NCBI RefSeq assembly: GCF_006715485.1
Contig: NZ_VFNH01000006.1
Span: forward strand, 183,764 to 247,763
Length of the DNA: 64,000 nt
Direction: 5' to 3'
Source: Herbaspirillum sp. SJZ107
Lineage (GTDB): Bacteria > Pseudomonadota > Gammaproteobacteria > Burkholderiales > Burkholderiaceae_D
Within the stretch, counting starts at the first letter, position 1. Each line of letters begins with the position of its first letter. Under the pieces are notes generated by a model. That model had not been told where the DNA came from, did not search any database, and saw only the letters and a program-made list of their open reading frames with translations. Positions 35,672-44,882 of this stretch are shown in pieces. The translations under genes were made by a program, and so were the position numbers.

Positions 35672-37603
35672 TTAGACGCTGGCAGTCACCTGCATACGCT
35701 TCGCCATCATGCTCTTCGGTCCGTGCTCAGCCTGGAACTCAACCCGGTCGCCTTTTTGCGGCGCAGCGCCGCGGAAGCTGTTCTTGTTGAAGAGGTATTC
35801 CTCGCCGCTGTCGGCCAAGATATACCCATAGCCCTTTGCGCTATCGAAGAACTTCACACGGCCGTCCTGTCGCGTAACGGCACCGATCACGCCTTGCAGA
35901 CCCGCCCCAGCGGTCGACAGCGCTTCCGGCTGACGGCCGGTCATTGCCCTCGCAGTTGCCGAGCGAACGGCCGCATCAAGCCCGCCGATGGACGCGGCGC
36001 GTGCCAAGTCAGCGCTGGCCGTTGGGGTGGCGATGGCGCTCTGCTGCGCGGCAAAGTTGATCAGGCGATCAGCAAGGCTCTTTGCGACGCTGTCCGCCGG
36101 CGCCATCGCAATGATGCTGCGCTTGCCGTCCTTGCCGAACACGACCGACACGATATCGGTGACCCATACGCGCAGCGTTGCATCTTGCACGCGAGTCAGG
36201 GTCGAACTGGACGAGGCCGAACCCCGGAACTGGTTGCCCACGCTGATGGTCGAGGTCTGGTAGGTGCCGGACGTTTCGACCCAAAAGATACGCGACTTGA
36301 ACTGCATGCGCGACCACAACAGGTGACCGATGCGGAAACTCAGGACCGCGACCATACCAAGCGCCATCACGATCAGAACGCTACGGCTGATTTCCATGCG
36401 CGCCATGCTGGCGAACTGCGCCGTGAAGTAGGCTGCAGCCCAACCGCATGCGCCAGCCATCGCAACGCCCCACGCGCCGAGCAGAATCAGAAAGCGAGAG
36501 TAACGCATCGCAAATGCGTCAGCCCAGCCCGAGAACTGCAGCGTCGACGTCGGGACCGGCTGCGTCTCTTCCAGCACAAACCCGCCGAACGAACCGCGCT
36601 CATCTTCGGACACATCGGGCGGGATGTTCGCATAGGCCCGATTCGGAATACCGCGCTCCCACGAATCCTGAAAGTTGCGGCTCATTTCGGTCCACAGCTG
36701 CGCCGGCGGGCAGTTCATGGCGATGGTCGTCTGCTCACAAGACACGCTGGTGCGGGCCGCGCTATCGAGACGCGACACGATAGCGAAGAAGAACAGGCAG
36801 GACGCGACCATGGAACCGACCAGTAGCAGGGCAGGGGCGATCCACATAGGGGCAATCTCGATATGCGGCGCAACACGCGGGATCATCACCGGGGCCATGA
36901 TCGAGAAGATCACGAGCGCCATGAGCTTCCAGAGTGCCTTGTCGCCAGTCTCGACCGGCGCAGTGCTCTCGGTGGACTGGACGTTCAGACGGCCTGGATT
37001 GAGGAATGGCATGACCAAGGACAGGCCGCTCATGGGCAGGAAAATCCACGACGCCACACCTTCGTAAGCCGTGCCTTCAAAAGCAAAGAAGGAAACGACC
37101 AGGGAAGCGAACAGGGCGATCATTCCAATAAGTGAATGGAAGTGCTGCACGGCCGCCGCCTGCACCTCCGTGGGCGACGTCACCAGGCTTTTCACCATCG
37201 AATACAGTACGCCATTGAGCGCACCGTGTGGCTCCGGAAAGTCGATCGCGCGGTGGCGCAGCAGATCAAGGATTTCCTCGGTACCGTGGCCGACGCCGGT
37301 TTCAGTTACCAGAAGCTCGCCAGCAAGACCGCGGGGGTAGCGGCGCCCAAGGTAGAACCGTACTTGAGAGAGCGCCTGAATCAACATTTTGACGGCGACG
37401 CCCAGCACCAGTGTAGCGACAGCAACGGCAACTGCCGCCACTTTGTCGTTGTGGTTCTGGAAAAGCGCTTTGGCGGTCATCAGCGCGGTCATGCCGCCGG
37501 CGGTAGAAGCAAGGGCCGCAAAGAAGAGGAAAAAATTCTCGAAGCGGAACGGGTTTTTAAACTGATTCAGCAGGGCGTCGTCCTGGTTGTATTCAAAGCT
37601 CAT
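35672..37603 (-). CDS. Polytopic membrane protein with C-terminal cold-shock domain
   Basis: 643 residues from ATG at 37603. Hydrophobic helices at about residues 25-45, 55-75, 155-175, 185-200, 225-240, 255-275, 370-395 and 400-420 form a membrane domain, with an Ala/Ser-rich linker after. Residues about 578-640 are a cold-shock domain: GRVKFFDSAKGYGYILADSGEEYLF, with RNP-like KGYGYI, then KGDRVEFQAEHGPKSMMAKRM. Cold-shock domains bind single-stranded RNA or DNA, so this fold would hold a nucleic-acid binder at the inner membrane face. The first 115 residues match a broken paralogue at 41729-42066. No family name is known to me for the membrane part. It has its own terminator at 35613. Confidence 0.8.
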   Translation of the reverse strand: MSFEYNQDDALLNQFKNPFRFENFFLFFAALASTAGGMTALMTAKALFQNHNDKVAAVAVAVATLVLGVAVKMLIQALSQVRFYLGRRYPRGLAGELLVTETGVGHGTEEILDLLRHRAIDFPEPHGALNGVLYSMVKSLVTSPTEVQAAAVQHFHSLIGMIALFASLVVSFFAFEGTAYEGVASWIFLPMSGLSLVMPFLNPGRLNVQSTESTAPVETGDKALWKLMALVIFSIMAPVMIPRVAPHIEIAPMWIAPALLLVGSMVASCLFFFAIVSRLDSAARTSVSCEQTTIAMNCPPAQLWTEMSRNFQDSWERGIPNRAYANIPPDVSEDERGSFGGFVLEETQPVPTSTLQFSGWADAFAMRYSRFLILLGAWGVAMAGACGWAAAYFTAQFASMARMEISRSVLIVMALGMVAVLSFRIGHLLWSRMQFKSRIFWVETSGTYQTSTISVGNQFRGSASSSSTLTRVQDATLRVWVTDIVSVVFGKDGKRSIIAMAPADSVAKSLADRLINFAAQQSAIATPTASADLARAASIGGLDAAVRSATARAMTGRQPEALSTAGAGLQGVIGAVTRQDGRVKFFDSAKGYGYILADSGEEYLFNKNSFRGAAPQKGDRVEFQAEHGPKSMMAKRMQVTASV

Positions 37604-37683
37604 CGTATGGTCTTTCTGGTGAGGTAATACTTTAGTAGACCATTCAATTTCTCAAGCGCAACCTAAGTGCGGGCAATCTTTCG

Positions 37684-38649
37684 TTGAAGCTCAGCTACAA
37701 CCTTGGGCCGCGAACTGGGCACTACGGCGCAATAAAAATCAATGGCGGCATCGGCCCGCTCACTGCCGTATCCAGTAATCCGAACGGGGTGGCCGTCTCC
37801 GCCGGTGCGCGCGCAGTCTCCGTCACGGCGGCGAATCCCGGCACTTCGCGACTATCGTCGTCTACGACTCGCTCGGCGTCTCGGCCGAGTACGACCTGAC
37901 CGTCTCGGGAAGCGATCGAGCGGCCAGCCTCTACACGACCGCGCCGTAAGCGTTCTTCATGCCGACGAATGCGACGGCAACGTACACCATCGCCTCCCTA
38001 CGACATCACCAGCGCGAACGCCGATATCGTCGACGCGTCGGTAAGCGGCGGGGTGATGACGGTTCGTTCGAAAGGCGTCGCCGGCAAAGCGGTCTTGAAC
38101 ATTCGTGATGCGAAGGGTTCGCTTGTCGTCGTCACGGCGAACGTCAGCGATAACGCGGCCGTGCCTCTCTACATGACTGCACCGTCCTCTATTTCGATTG
38201 GACTGGGCGAAGCGCCGAACTACACAATCCAGCGCGGTGTCGGCCGCCCGTTCACTGCAACGAGCAGTAACTGCAGCGTGGCAAAGGCAAGCGCCAGCGG
38301 CAACACGTTGAGCGTGACTGGCCTGAGCGCCGGCGTGGCCGACGTCGTGACCTTCGACTCGACTGGCGCATCGGTGAAGGTCTCCGCAACCGTACAGCGC
38401 GGCGCCGCGACGGTACTGCTCTACACTACCTCCCCCGATTCGATTAGGGTAGCGGTCGGCGCATCGCCCACTTACACGATCGCAGGTGGCGCGTCGCCGT
38501 ACACCGTCACCAGCAGCAACGTGAATGTGATCACGGTGAGCCAGACCGGTACGACCTTCACCGCGACCGGCGTCGCCGCAGGCCTGGCGACGATCACGGT
38601 GCACGATGCGAACGGCACCGCAGTCAACATCATGGTCACGGTCCAGTAA
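37684..38649 (+). pseudogene. Remnant of an Ig-like (Big_2 type) repeat protein
   Basis: Three tandem beta-sandwich repeats of about 75-80 residues are visible, each starting near YTTxPxSI and containing a PxYTI segment and a T-x-x-GLSAG turn: 38170-38400 (YMTAPSSISIGLGEAPNYTI) and 38415-38649 (YTTSPDSIRVAVGASPTYTI) are intact, and an earlier one is broken. Upstream pieces (NPNGVAVSAGARAVSVTAANPG, then VVYDSLGVSAEYDLTVSGSD) continue the repeat pattern in other frames, with frameshifts near 37850 and 37990 and a TAA after YTTAP. No start or signal peptide remains. Such proteins are usually surface adhesins. The last open frame is 37969-38649. Confidence 0.65.
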
Positions 38650-38666
38650 TCGCCACCACGCAGCCC

Positions 38667-38690
38667 ATGCCCTCGGGTGTGGGCATTTTT
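38667..38690 (+). terminator. Terminator after the Ig-repeat remnant
   Basis: ATGCCC-TCGGGTGT-GGGCAT followed by TTTT, 18 bases after the stop of the last Ig repeat. Confidence 0.6.
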
Positions 38691-38696
38691 CATTTG

Positions 38697-38712
38697 GGGG
38701 CCACGCGGCCCC
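38697..38712. repeat. REP-like palindrome a
   Basis: GGGGCCACGCGGCCCC, 6-bp arms. One of four similar G/C palindromes (also 38786, 39274, 43878), three of them preceded by TTTGGG. Confidence 0.5.
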
Positions 38713-38785
38713 GAAAATCTCCGCCCACATGCCAACGAACCGGCAACCCGCCAAGCAGCGCCACCGCGCGCGATGCTCGTGAATT

Positions 38786-38805
38786 TGGGAGCCACGCGGC
38801 CCCCA
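38786..38805. repeat. REP-like palindrome b
   Basis: TGGGAGCCACGCGGCCCCCA; imperfect arms with the same ACGC centre as the copy 90 bp upstream. Confidence 0.5.
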
Positions 38806-38858
38806 GAAGGTCAAGATCGCCGCCGACGCGCTCTATCAAACCCAGAATTGGAGTTCCC

Positions 38859-39083
38859 ATAAAAGGCCGCACCGTCATCCACGCAGCTTTGTCCGTCACC
38901 GTCTTGGCAGCCAGCTTGGCCAACGCAGGCAGCACAGGCGAGAACGACATCATTCAGAACGTCAGCCCTTTGCTGAACAACGCGCCAATCGAGAAAGTCC
39001 TGCCGAGCGAACGCCCCGGCCTGTACGGAATCCTTACCCCGGATTGCATGTACCACATCGACAAGACCGGCGCGAATGGCTGA
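38859..39083 (+). pseudogene. DsbC-like N-terminal fragment with a lost start codon
   Basis: The 75-codon frame begins ATAAAAGGC six bases after a fine GGAG site, where an ATG would be expected; the start looks mutated to ATA. It encodes a signal peptide (VIHAALSVTVLAASLANA) and then PLLNNAPIEKVLPSERPGLYGILTPDCMYHIDKTG, which follows the dimerisation domain of thiol-disulfide isomerase DsbC. It stops where the domain would end, so the thioredoxin part is missing. Non-functional or only weakly translated. Confidence 0.45.
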
Positions 39084-39273
39084 GTTTGCATAGCCCGCGG
39101 CGTATCTGAAGGGTTGGTATTTATGAGGTGTATGTTTGTTAATGTCAATTGTGGAAGCGCCGTATTAAAACGGTACTGAAACGGAAATGCGGCTGAAAAT
39201 GACCTGATCGATGTGCCCGATGTGCCGCGTTCAGGGGGCCGCGTGGGCAAACATCATCGACTCGTTTCCTTTG

Positions 39274-39289
39274 GGGGACACGTGTCCCC
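39274..39289. repeat. REP-like palindrome c
   Basis: Perfect 16-bp palindrome GGGGACACGTGTCCCC. Confidence 0.5.
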
Positions 39290-39482
39290 GAACGTCCTAA
39301 GATGTTGCCCGATTCGGGATATCGTGCTTCTCTTGAAGCAAAGCAGGTTTCTGAGGCCGGTGCATCATTACATGTCATGGGTAGCTCATCACAATCATTG
39401 CTGTCTTGCAGTCTCTTCTCGGCTACGCAAGCTGATCACCGAAGCTGCATTTTGAGCGTTGTATGACCCTGCTGAGGGAAGT

Positions 39483-39728
39483 TCAATGGCGCGTCAAAGT
39501 AAGACACGTAACGATCGGGGCCTGACATCCCAGGGCTCTCTCCGCCATGGCCATACACAAGTTAGCGACGTCGAGTAGCCATTGTGCCTTCGCCTCTGGC
39601 ATATCTTCCCTGATCGCCTTGCTGACCGTTTCTGCCAGCAATTCGTCGTCCGGTATCGCCATATCGTCGGCCTGCCGACGCAGCCATTCATCAAAGTCCG
39701 CATCGGTCAAATTGTTGAAGTCAGTCAT
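39483..39728 (-). CDS. Small acidic hypothetical protein
   Basis: 81 residues from ATG at 39728 (GGGGG seven bases upstream). Starts MTDFNNLTDADFDEWLRRQADDMA and is mostly helical and acidic, with a C-terminal ANLCMAMAERALGCQAP. No family recognised. It stands alone between the DsbC-like fragment and the DUF2325 gene. Confidence 0.5.
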   Translation of the reverse strand: MTDFNNLTDADFDEWLRRQADDMAIPDDELLAETVSKAIREDMPEAKAQWLLDVANLCMAMAERALGCQAPIVTCLTLTRH

Positions 39729-39990
39729 AAAACCCCCAATAGGAACATAACCACTCCATTGTAGAATTGGATCTTCCTCACGCAAGTCGACCTTCGCTCA
39801 CCTTTATCGGCAGCTATTGACCTGTTCATATGCGAACATTGGCACTCTGTCATCTGGGGCCTTACGTCGCCGTCTGGAGGTATCAATGCGAACTTCAACC
39901 ATTGCCAGACTCCCACCTTGAGCGTCGCCGAGAAGTGAACTTCTTTTCAAGCGCCGCGGTAGGTTTTGCAGTTGACCAACTAGTGCGAAT

Positions 39991-41526
39991 TCATGCTGTT
40001 ACGCCACCTTCAAGCTGACCAGGGCCGTCGCCTGGGAACAAGATCGCACGTATCTCTTCAAGCACAATTTCGACGTTCGAGAAATTGCTGTAGCCTGCCC
40101 GTAGGCCGCGCCGGCGAACCTCGTTCGCGGAACGGTACGTCAGCGCGTGACTACAGTAGCCAATCGAGAACACGACTGCATCGGCACCGTTGAATACCTC
40201 TGGCGAAAAGTGACTTTGGTCAGGATGCAGAAAGACGGCATTGCGCATTTGCTTGCGCAGCTTGGAGTGCAAGCGCTCGTGTCCGCCAACGAATACAATG
40301 CGCCATTTTTCCGGATGCGTGTTAGGACGAACCTCGACCGGCGCCAACGTCACACCGGACGGCGGCTCCAGCACAACGCTAAGGAATTCGCGCGTACGCG
40401 CCAATTCATCAGTCGTATTGGCGAGAGCATTCCGGAGTTTTTCGAGATGAGTGCTTTTTTCACGTAACGACCTGGCGTAGCTTTCGACTGCGCGCTCTTG
40501 TCCCTCCGGTGTTGCGGAAGCTGCAGTTTTGGACGCTGCGCGCTTTAAGCTTTCCTGCAACGCCCGATTACTTGCCTGGACCTGGGCGAAGGCCGCTTCT
40601 GCCGTAGTCACGCGCTTGCGCAGGGTAGCCGTCTGCTTTTCGAGCAAACTCACTTCGTGTCCGGCAGCGTCGCATTGCTCCTGCGCGTACTCGTAGATAC
40701 CGTGCATCGCTCTGTGTCGCTCATTCAGTCGTACCACAAGATTTTCTCGATGGGGTTCCGGCGTATGAGCAAGGGCGATCACGATCGGCTGATACCGGTC
40801 TGTCCACACATTGCATGGATTTTTCAGCAGTTTGATCAACAACGGGTTTACGAACACGTCAAGATCGCCGCCCCGGCTTTGGACCGTATTGGCTACCTCT
40901 GAAAAGTGATAAACCATAGCAGTGGCCACGGCATGACACACGAAATACTTCGCACCGCCGCCACTGCGGATGAGTTGGCGCCAGAATCGGTCCGAAGTTA
41001 GGTCCATGTCCGAGCTTATGCGCAAATCTGCCGGGTTTCTGAACCGATTCGCCAACCCGATTTCAACGATGTGATACACGGTTTCCGACACAAACTCCTT
41101 GTCGCCAACTTGCAGCCATCGAACGGCATCTGTCGAAATCGATGAGACACACTCTTTCGCCGCTTGCCATGCAAGTCCTGGCAGCCGTGTGCGCAACCGC
41201 TCGTCCTGCTCCTGGCACGCTCTTAATTCAGCGTTATATTCCTCCCATCGGGCGCTTGCGCGAACGCTTCGTTCCAAGTCGGGCCGTTCGCCGTTGAGCG
41301 CGGTATAGTACGATTGAAGCGATCGGATCGCACGGCCATCGTTTCCACGCCCATCCAATGCGGGGTCATCGCTAGCCTCATCCATCTCATTCCACAACGC
41401 TTTTACGCACGCCTTGCGAGCGGCCAGCTCTTCCTTGGTGCTTATGAATGTCCCTAGACGCATGCCTTGAGCTTGAATGGCGGCGCCCATGCCACGAACG
41501 TGACGTACCTTGCATATCGATACCAC
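39991..41526 (-). CDS. DUF2325-domain protein with long coiled coil
   Basis: 511 residues from GTG at 41526, chosen for the AAGGAGATTCTT ribosome site just before it; the open frame continues upstream only through an insertion scar. The N-terminal 330 residues are helical and unrecognised (LGTFISTKEELAARKACVKALW; GEAKY-like YFVCHAVATAMVYHFSEVAN). Residues about 340-410 form a coiled coil (CDAAGHEVSLLEKQTATLRKRVTTAEAAFAQVQASNR). The end (WRIVFVGGHERLHSKLRKQMRNAVFLHPDQ, GADAVVFSIGYCSHAL) is a DUF2325 domain. DUF2325 resembles a Rossmann fold; its role is unknown. No N-terminal membrane helix belongs to this gene. Confidence 0.75.
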   Translation of the reverse strand: MVSICKVRHVRGMGAAIQAQGMRLGTFISTKEELAARKACVKALWNEMDEASDDPALDGRGNDGRAIRSLQSYYTALNGERPDLERSVRASARWEEYNAELRACQEQDERLRTRLPGLAWQAAKECVSSISTDAVRWLQVGDKEFVSETVYHIVEIGLANRFRNPADLRISSDMDLTSDRFWRQLIRSGGGAKYFVCHAVATAMVYHFSEVANTVQSRGGDLDVFVNPLLIKLLKNPCNVWTDRYQPIVIALAHTPEPHRENLVVRLNERHRAMHGIYEYAQEQCDAAGHEVSLLEKQTATLRKRVTTAEAAFAQVQASNRALQESLKRAASKTAASATPEGQERAVESYARSLREKSTHLEKLRNALANTTDELARTREFLSVVLEPPSGVTLAPVEVRPNTHPEKWRIVFVGGHERLHSKLRKQMRNAVFLHPDQSHFSPEVFNGADAVVFSIGYCSHALTYRSANEVRRRGLRAGYSNFSNVEIVLEEIRAILFPGDGPGQLEGGVTA

Positions 41527-41622
41527 AAGAATCTCCTTTATTTCGGTCGCAAAAAACTTGCCACAGTCAGCTGTAGCGATCGATGCCCTCGGGCGTGGAC
41601 ATCGCTGCTCAGGTTCAGGATG

Positions 41623-41728
41623 TGAACCGCCCCGGGTTTGTAGAGGCTTCATTATTTGAGAAAATGGAGTTATGAAGAAGCAGCCCAAGTATTCCCCTGA
41701 AGTCATCGAGCGCGCCGTGCGCATGGTC
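41623..41728 (+). mobile_element. IS3-family left-end remnant with OrfA start
   Basis: TGAACCGCCCCGGGTTTGTA is the terminal repeat type of IS3-family elements of the IS407 kind. It is followed by a leader and the first codons of OrfA, MKKQPKYSPEVIERAVRMV (41672-41728). The element breaks off there and runs into the membrane-protein fragment. No right end is found. Confidence 0.75.
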
Positions 41729-42066
41729 TCCATGATCGCTTCCGCACCGTGGGCGATCCCGACCTCGGTCAGCGGGAGTTTCACTGCCAGTCCGAGCGGG
41801 AACTTGCGACCCAGGTAGAACCGCATCTGCGAAAGAACCTGGACCAGCAGCTTGCCGGCGATGCCTAGAACAAGCGCCGCAACGGCGACCGTCAGCGCGG
41901 CGGTCTTGTCGTCATGCGCCGCGAATAATGCCTTGGCCGTCACCAAGGCATTGATGCCGCCAGCCGCCGTGGGAGCCGAAGCGAGGAGAAGGAAAAAATT
42001 TTCGAACCGGATGGGGTTCGGAAAATCATTGAGCAGAGTGTCGTTACTGTTGAATTCAAAGCTCAT
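41729..42066 (-). pseudogene. Truncated paralogue of the membrane cold-shock protein
   Basis: From ATG 42066 about 110 residues match the first part of the 643-residue protein at 35672: MSFEFNSNDTLLNDFPNPIRFENFFLL, two transmembrane helices, RFYLGRKFPLGLAVKLPLTEVGIAHGAEAI. The match ends at the IS3 remnant. The frame stays open across the remnant into the DUF2325 gene, giving an accidental 691-residue reading frame, but the DUF2325 gene has its own start. The rest of the paralogue, with the cold-shock domain, is lost. Confidence 0.75.
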
Positions 42067-42285
42067 GTTGCGATCTCAAGGTAGTTGGTACACCCCCGTT
42101 AGACAATCACTCTTTTTTGACGCAAGTCAGGTTTTGCCGTAGGTCGGCCCAAAAGACCGTGATGTCTCGACATTACCGAATCAGGCCGTTGGGCTTTGGA
42201 GGGGGCTGTCTTTAGAATAACGATTGGCTTTCGGGACAGGATCCCGAAAGTCTGCAGAGCTTTGATATCGAATTTGCGGATACGA

Positions 42286-42876
42286 TTACTTATCCAAGTT
42301 AAACGAAAGCTTAGCTGGATCATCACACAGCTGGTAACGATGTCGCTCTACAAGTAACTCTTCAAACGTACCGTCCGGAGACTGAGAGATTGCAGCTTCA
42401 ATCTTTTTCTCGACAATCTTTGTTGCCTCCGCCAGAAGGTCGGGCCAGATCAATGGAATGAACGCATCCGCAACCCAGTCCCGGAGAGCTTCGCCCTCGC
42501 CCCCGCCACTTGCGAACGAAATAACCGACCAATGGTTATTTCCCTCATCACAGTCAAAATCAGGGTCATACAGAGGGTGATTTTCGTACATCCACATGAA
42601 CAAGTCTTCAAGTTGCCCACTTTCCGGGAATACAAGCAGTAGGCTTATCGGCATGAACTCAAACCGCAAGACAAGCGGGCTTTCGTCATCGTCCGGGTCG
42701 CTTGGACTCGACACTTCGCTTACTGCACCCCAAGAAAACCGGTAGCCCGGAATTTCTGCGTACTCTCTGGAAAGACTTTTTATAAACTTTACGGGTATAT
42801 CCGGCTTCGTGGCGAGTCCGCGCATCAGAAGACCTATGGTGACACCATCCAGTTGGTCGAATTCATTGCTAGGCAA
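42286..42876 (-). CDS. Acidic hypothetical protein, TTG start
   Basis: 196 residues. TTG at 42876 is six bases after GGAG, a better start than the ATG at 42866, which is in another frame. The protein is acidic and soluble: FDQLDGVTIGLLMRGL, SPSDPDDDESPLVLRFEFMPISLLLVFPESGQLEDLFMWMYENH, a Gly-rich SFASGGGEGEALRDW and a helical end VEKKIEAAISQSP. No family is recognised. The composition suggests an immunity-like or regulatory protein, which is only a guess. Confidence 0.6.
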   Translation of the reverse strand: MPSNEFDQLDGVTIGLLMRGLATKPDIPVKFIKSLSREYAEIPGYRFSWGAVSEVSSPSDPDDDESPLVLRFEFMPISLLLVFPESGQLEDLFMWMYENHPLYDPDFDCDEGNNHWSVISFASGGGEGEALRDWVADAFIPLIWPDLLAEATKIVEKKIEAAISQSPDGTFEELLVERHRYQLCDDPAKLSFNLDK

Positions 42877-43198
42877 TCTGTTCTCCTGTCATCGAAAAAT
42901 TCATTCAACATCGCCTTCTCTAACCCAAAGCGAAGTGAGCGGCACATATGACGCAGTCGCCCTTTACTCACTCGCGCTCGTTTTCATCGCACTGCGATGT
43001 CATCCACAATACGCTCCTGGGCGTGATCAGTTGCTTCAAAAGCGATGCCATTTTCGTGAGGATTCGCAATTCTGCAGCGGGAGCTCGATCGGTCGCTTCC
43101 CTGCAGGCATTTCGACAGCCCAGTTCCTGCTCGAATCGATAATAGGGGCGCTGTAGTCCGGCCGAAGCAGCTCGCACCTTAGGTAAGCTTGAGGGCAA

Positions 43199-43627
43199 TC
43201 AACGCAGCGTTTCCCCTATATAGTTATCTGTCTTCGACAGCGTTTTCAATGCTGCCAGCACGCCCTTTTCCTGGATATCTACTCTCATTTGCCGAACGGC
43301 GGCCAGGTAGCCGAGCCAAGACAGCGTAAGCGCGTGGTGCCTCCGGTGAAAGGAGTACATCGCTCGCTCAAGGTCGGCATCTGGTACTACGGCGAGGAAG
43401 ACCCGGCTATACAGGCCCCACCAAGCGGCTCGGAGGTCGCCATGCCCGCGTAGCCACGCGCGGACCGAGCGCCGGTCGCGGCCGGCCATATCGTTACTCC
43501 AGCCGCTCGATTCCGCGGTTCTTGGCGGCAGCTTGGCGCGGTGAAGCGTCCGCAATGTGCTTTGGCGCTCCTGGGTTGCCCAGTCTGTTCCAATGATCCG
43601 AGCGTGATCTGCGTTCTCAAATTGCAT
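43199..43627 (-). CDS. Hypothetical protein
   Basis: 142 residues from ATG at 43627 with GAGGAAAGCC upstream. Basic, with several Trp (AWLRGHGDLRAAWWGLYSRVFLAVVPDADLERAMYSFHRRHHALTLSWLGYLAAVR). Two helices are likely; no membrane helix and no known domain. It stands alone. Confidence 0.55.
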   Translation of the reverse strand: MQFENADHARIIGTDWATQERQSTLRTLHRAKLPPRTAESSGWSNDMAGRDRRSVRAWLRGHGDLRAAWWGLYSRVFLAVVPDADLERAMYSFHRRHHALTLSWLGYLAAVRQMRVDIQEKGVLAALKTLSKTDNYIGETLR

Positions 43628-44305
43628 GGCTTTCCTCGTTTTACGTTAGCTGGAGGGCACATCCCTCCGACTGGGTTCTGCACACGTGTTGCGTGCTCAT
43701 TCATGTACAGAAGGTACCAAGGAAAAATCGCCGCGCAAGGCAGGGTGCCGCCGAGCATCACGGCTATGATCGTCAATTACGTTTAAACGTCCTTCCATTC
43801 ATCGGTCTGGATCGGAATCGGCTGCGCGCTTGTTCAAGGCTGCGGCATGCTCAACGTTCATCAAAAGCGGGCAGCGCGGGGACATATGTCCCCGGCGTCA
43901 GCGGCAACCTCCGGCCTTCTGTTTTCGCAGCGTGAGCGTCTTCGAAATGTTCTATCGAGCCCTGCCGGGAGGACCGGGACAACCTGGCAGTGTCAGGTCA
44001 GCGACTAGCGTGTTTCGTGGCAGTTGCCAACACGCAGGCCGCATGGACACGTGTCTAAGGGCTCAGCTCGAATCGGTGACCTCGACATTCGCATCGTTAA
44101 CATGTTGATTCCAAGGCCCTTCGGGCCAAGTAGCCACGAAAGCTGACGCACAAATCCCAGGGTCTCGGTTATCGAACCTTTGGTTTGCAGACATTCCGCA
44201 GCTTCAGGAGTGGTGCAGGCTGATACCTGCACCACATACCAGGAACTTACGCACGTCGAACTCGAGTAAGTAACGGACGGACCCAGTTCAAGCCACGGAT
44301 AAAGA
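43628..44305. other. Intergenic region with one REP-like palindrome
   Basis: No gene seen. It contains the perfect palindrome GGGGACATATGTCCCC at 43878-43893, similar to the one at 39274. Confidence 0.45.
43878..43893. repeat. REP-like palindrome d
   Basis: Perfect 16-bp palindrome GGGGACATATGTCCCC, differing from 39274 only in the central CG to TA. Confidence 0.5.
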
Positions 44306-44881
44306 TCATTTACGGTGTTTCTCGAGCCGACCAAGCAACTTGGCCCGCGTCCCTGGGTCAAGGTCAGGTGTTGCGCGAATGAACGCCCGCCCGATCTTGG
44401 CGTCCTGAACCCATGAGAAGTTGAAATCACAAGCAACCGTTACCATGGCCGCGAATACAAACATCCCTAGCGTGAACGCGAGCGAAACCGGCCATGGCAG
44501 CCAGTCTGACTGTGCCCCGGCCGCGTTATTACGACTGGCAATCTTCACACATCGCTGGATTTTCCCGTCGAGTTCCGCCACGAGCTTCCGTCGTTCTATA
44601 GCGTATTCGACTTCACGCCGCGTACGTTCTTTAGCCATCTCGGTCGCAAAAGCGTTACGTTCAGCTTCGAAATTCCGGCATAGCGCCATGGCCTCTTGGA
44701 CTGCAGCGGCCGCCTCACGATTAACGGACTGTGTCTGCTCCACTGCTGACTCGCTGGCCTCCCGGAGCAGCTGAGCATAAAACAAGGCGGCGACGGTAAC
44801 CGGATCATCCTCGTCGAGCCTCTGCCCGGTAAGCGAAAAAACATCTTGCGCAAGCCGCTTTCGCTCTCGAACCTCAATCAT
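44306..44881 (-). CDS. Membrane coiled-coil protein, StbC/TraM position
   Basis: 191 residues from ATG at 44881, one base after the stop of the upstream gene; a TTG at 44902 in frame would overlap. The first 120 residues are helical and charged with likely coiled coil (FEAERNAFATEMAKERTRREVEYAIERRKLVAELDGKIQRCV). One transmembrane helix follows (WPVSLAFTLGMFVFAAMVTVA), then a short tail. In R388 the stb operon ends with stbC, and in RP4 traKLM ends with traM; this gene is third in such an order, but its own sequence does not prove the link. Confidence 0.6.
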   Translation of the reverse strand: MIEVRERKRLAQDVFSLTGQRLDEDDPVTVAALFYAQLLREASESAVEQTQSVNREAAAAVQEAMALCRNFEAERNAFATEMAKERTRREVEYAIERRKLVAELDGKIQRCVKIASRNNAAGAQSDWLPWPVSLAFTLGMFVFAAMVTVACDFNFSWVQDAKIGRAFIRATPDLDPGTRAKLLGRLEKHRK

Positions 44882-44882
44882 G

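Noticed and set aside
39991..42066. Single 691-residue fusion protein
   Set aside because: The join runs through antisense IS3 DNA, and the DUF2325 part has its own ribosome site and GTG start at 41526.
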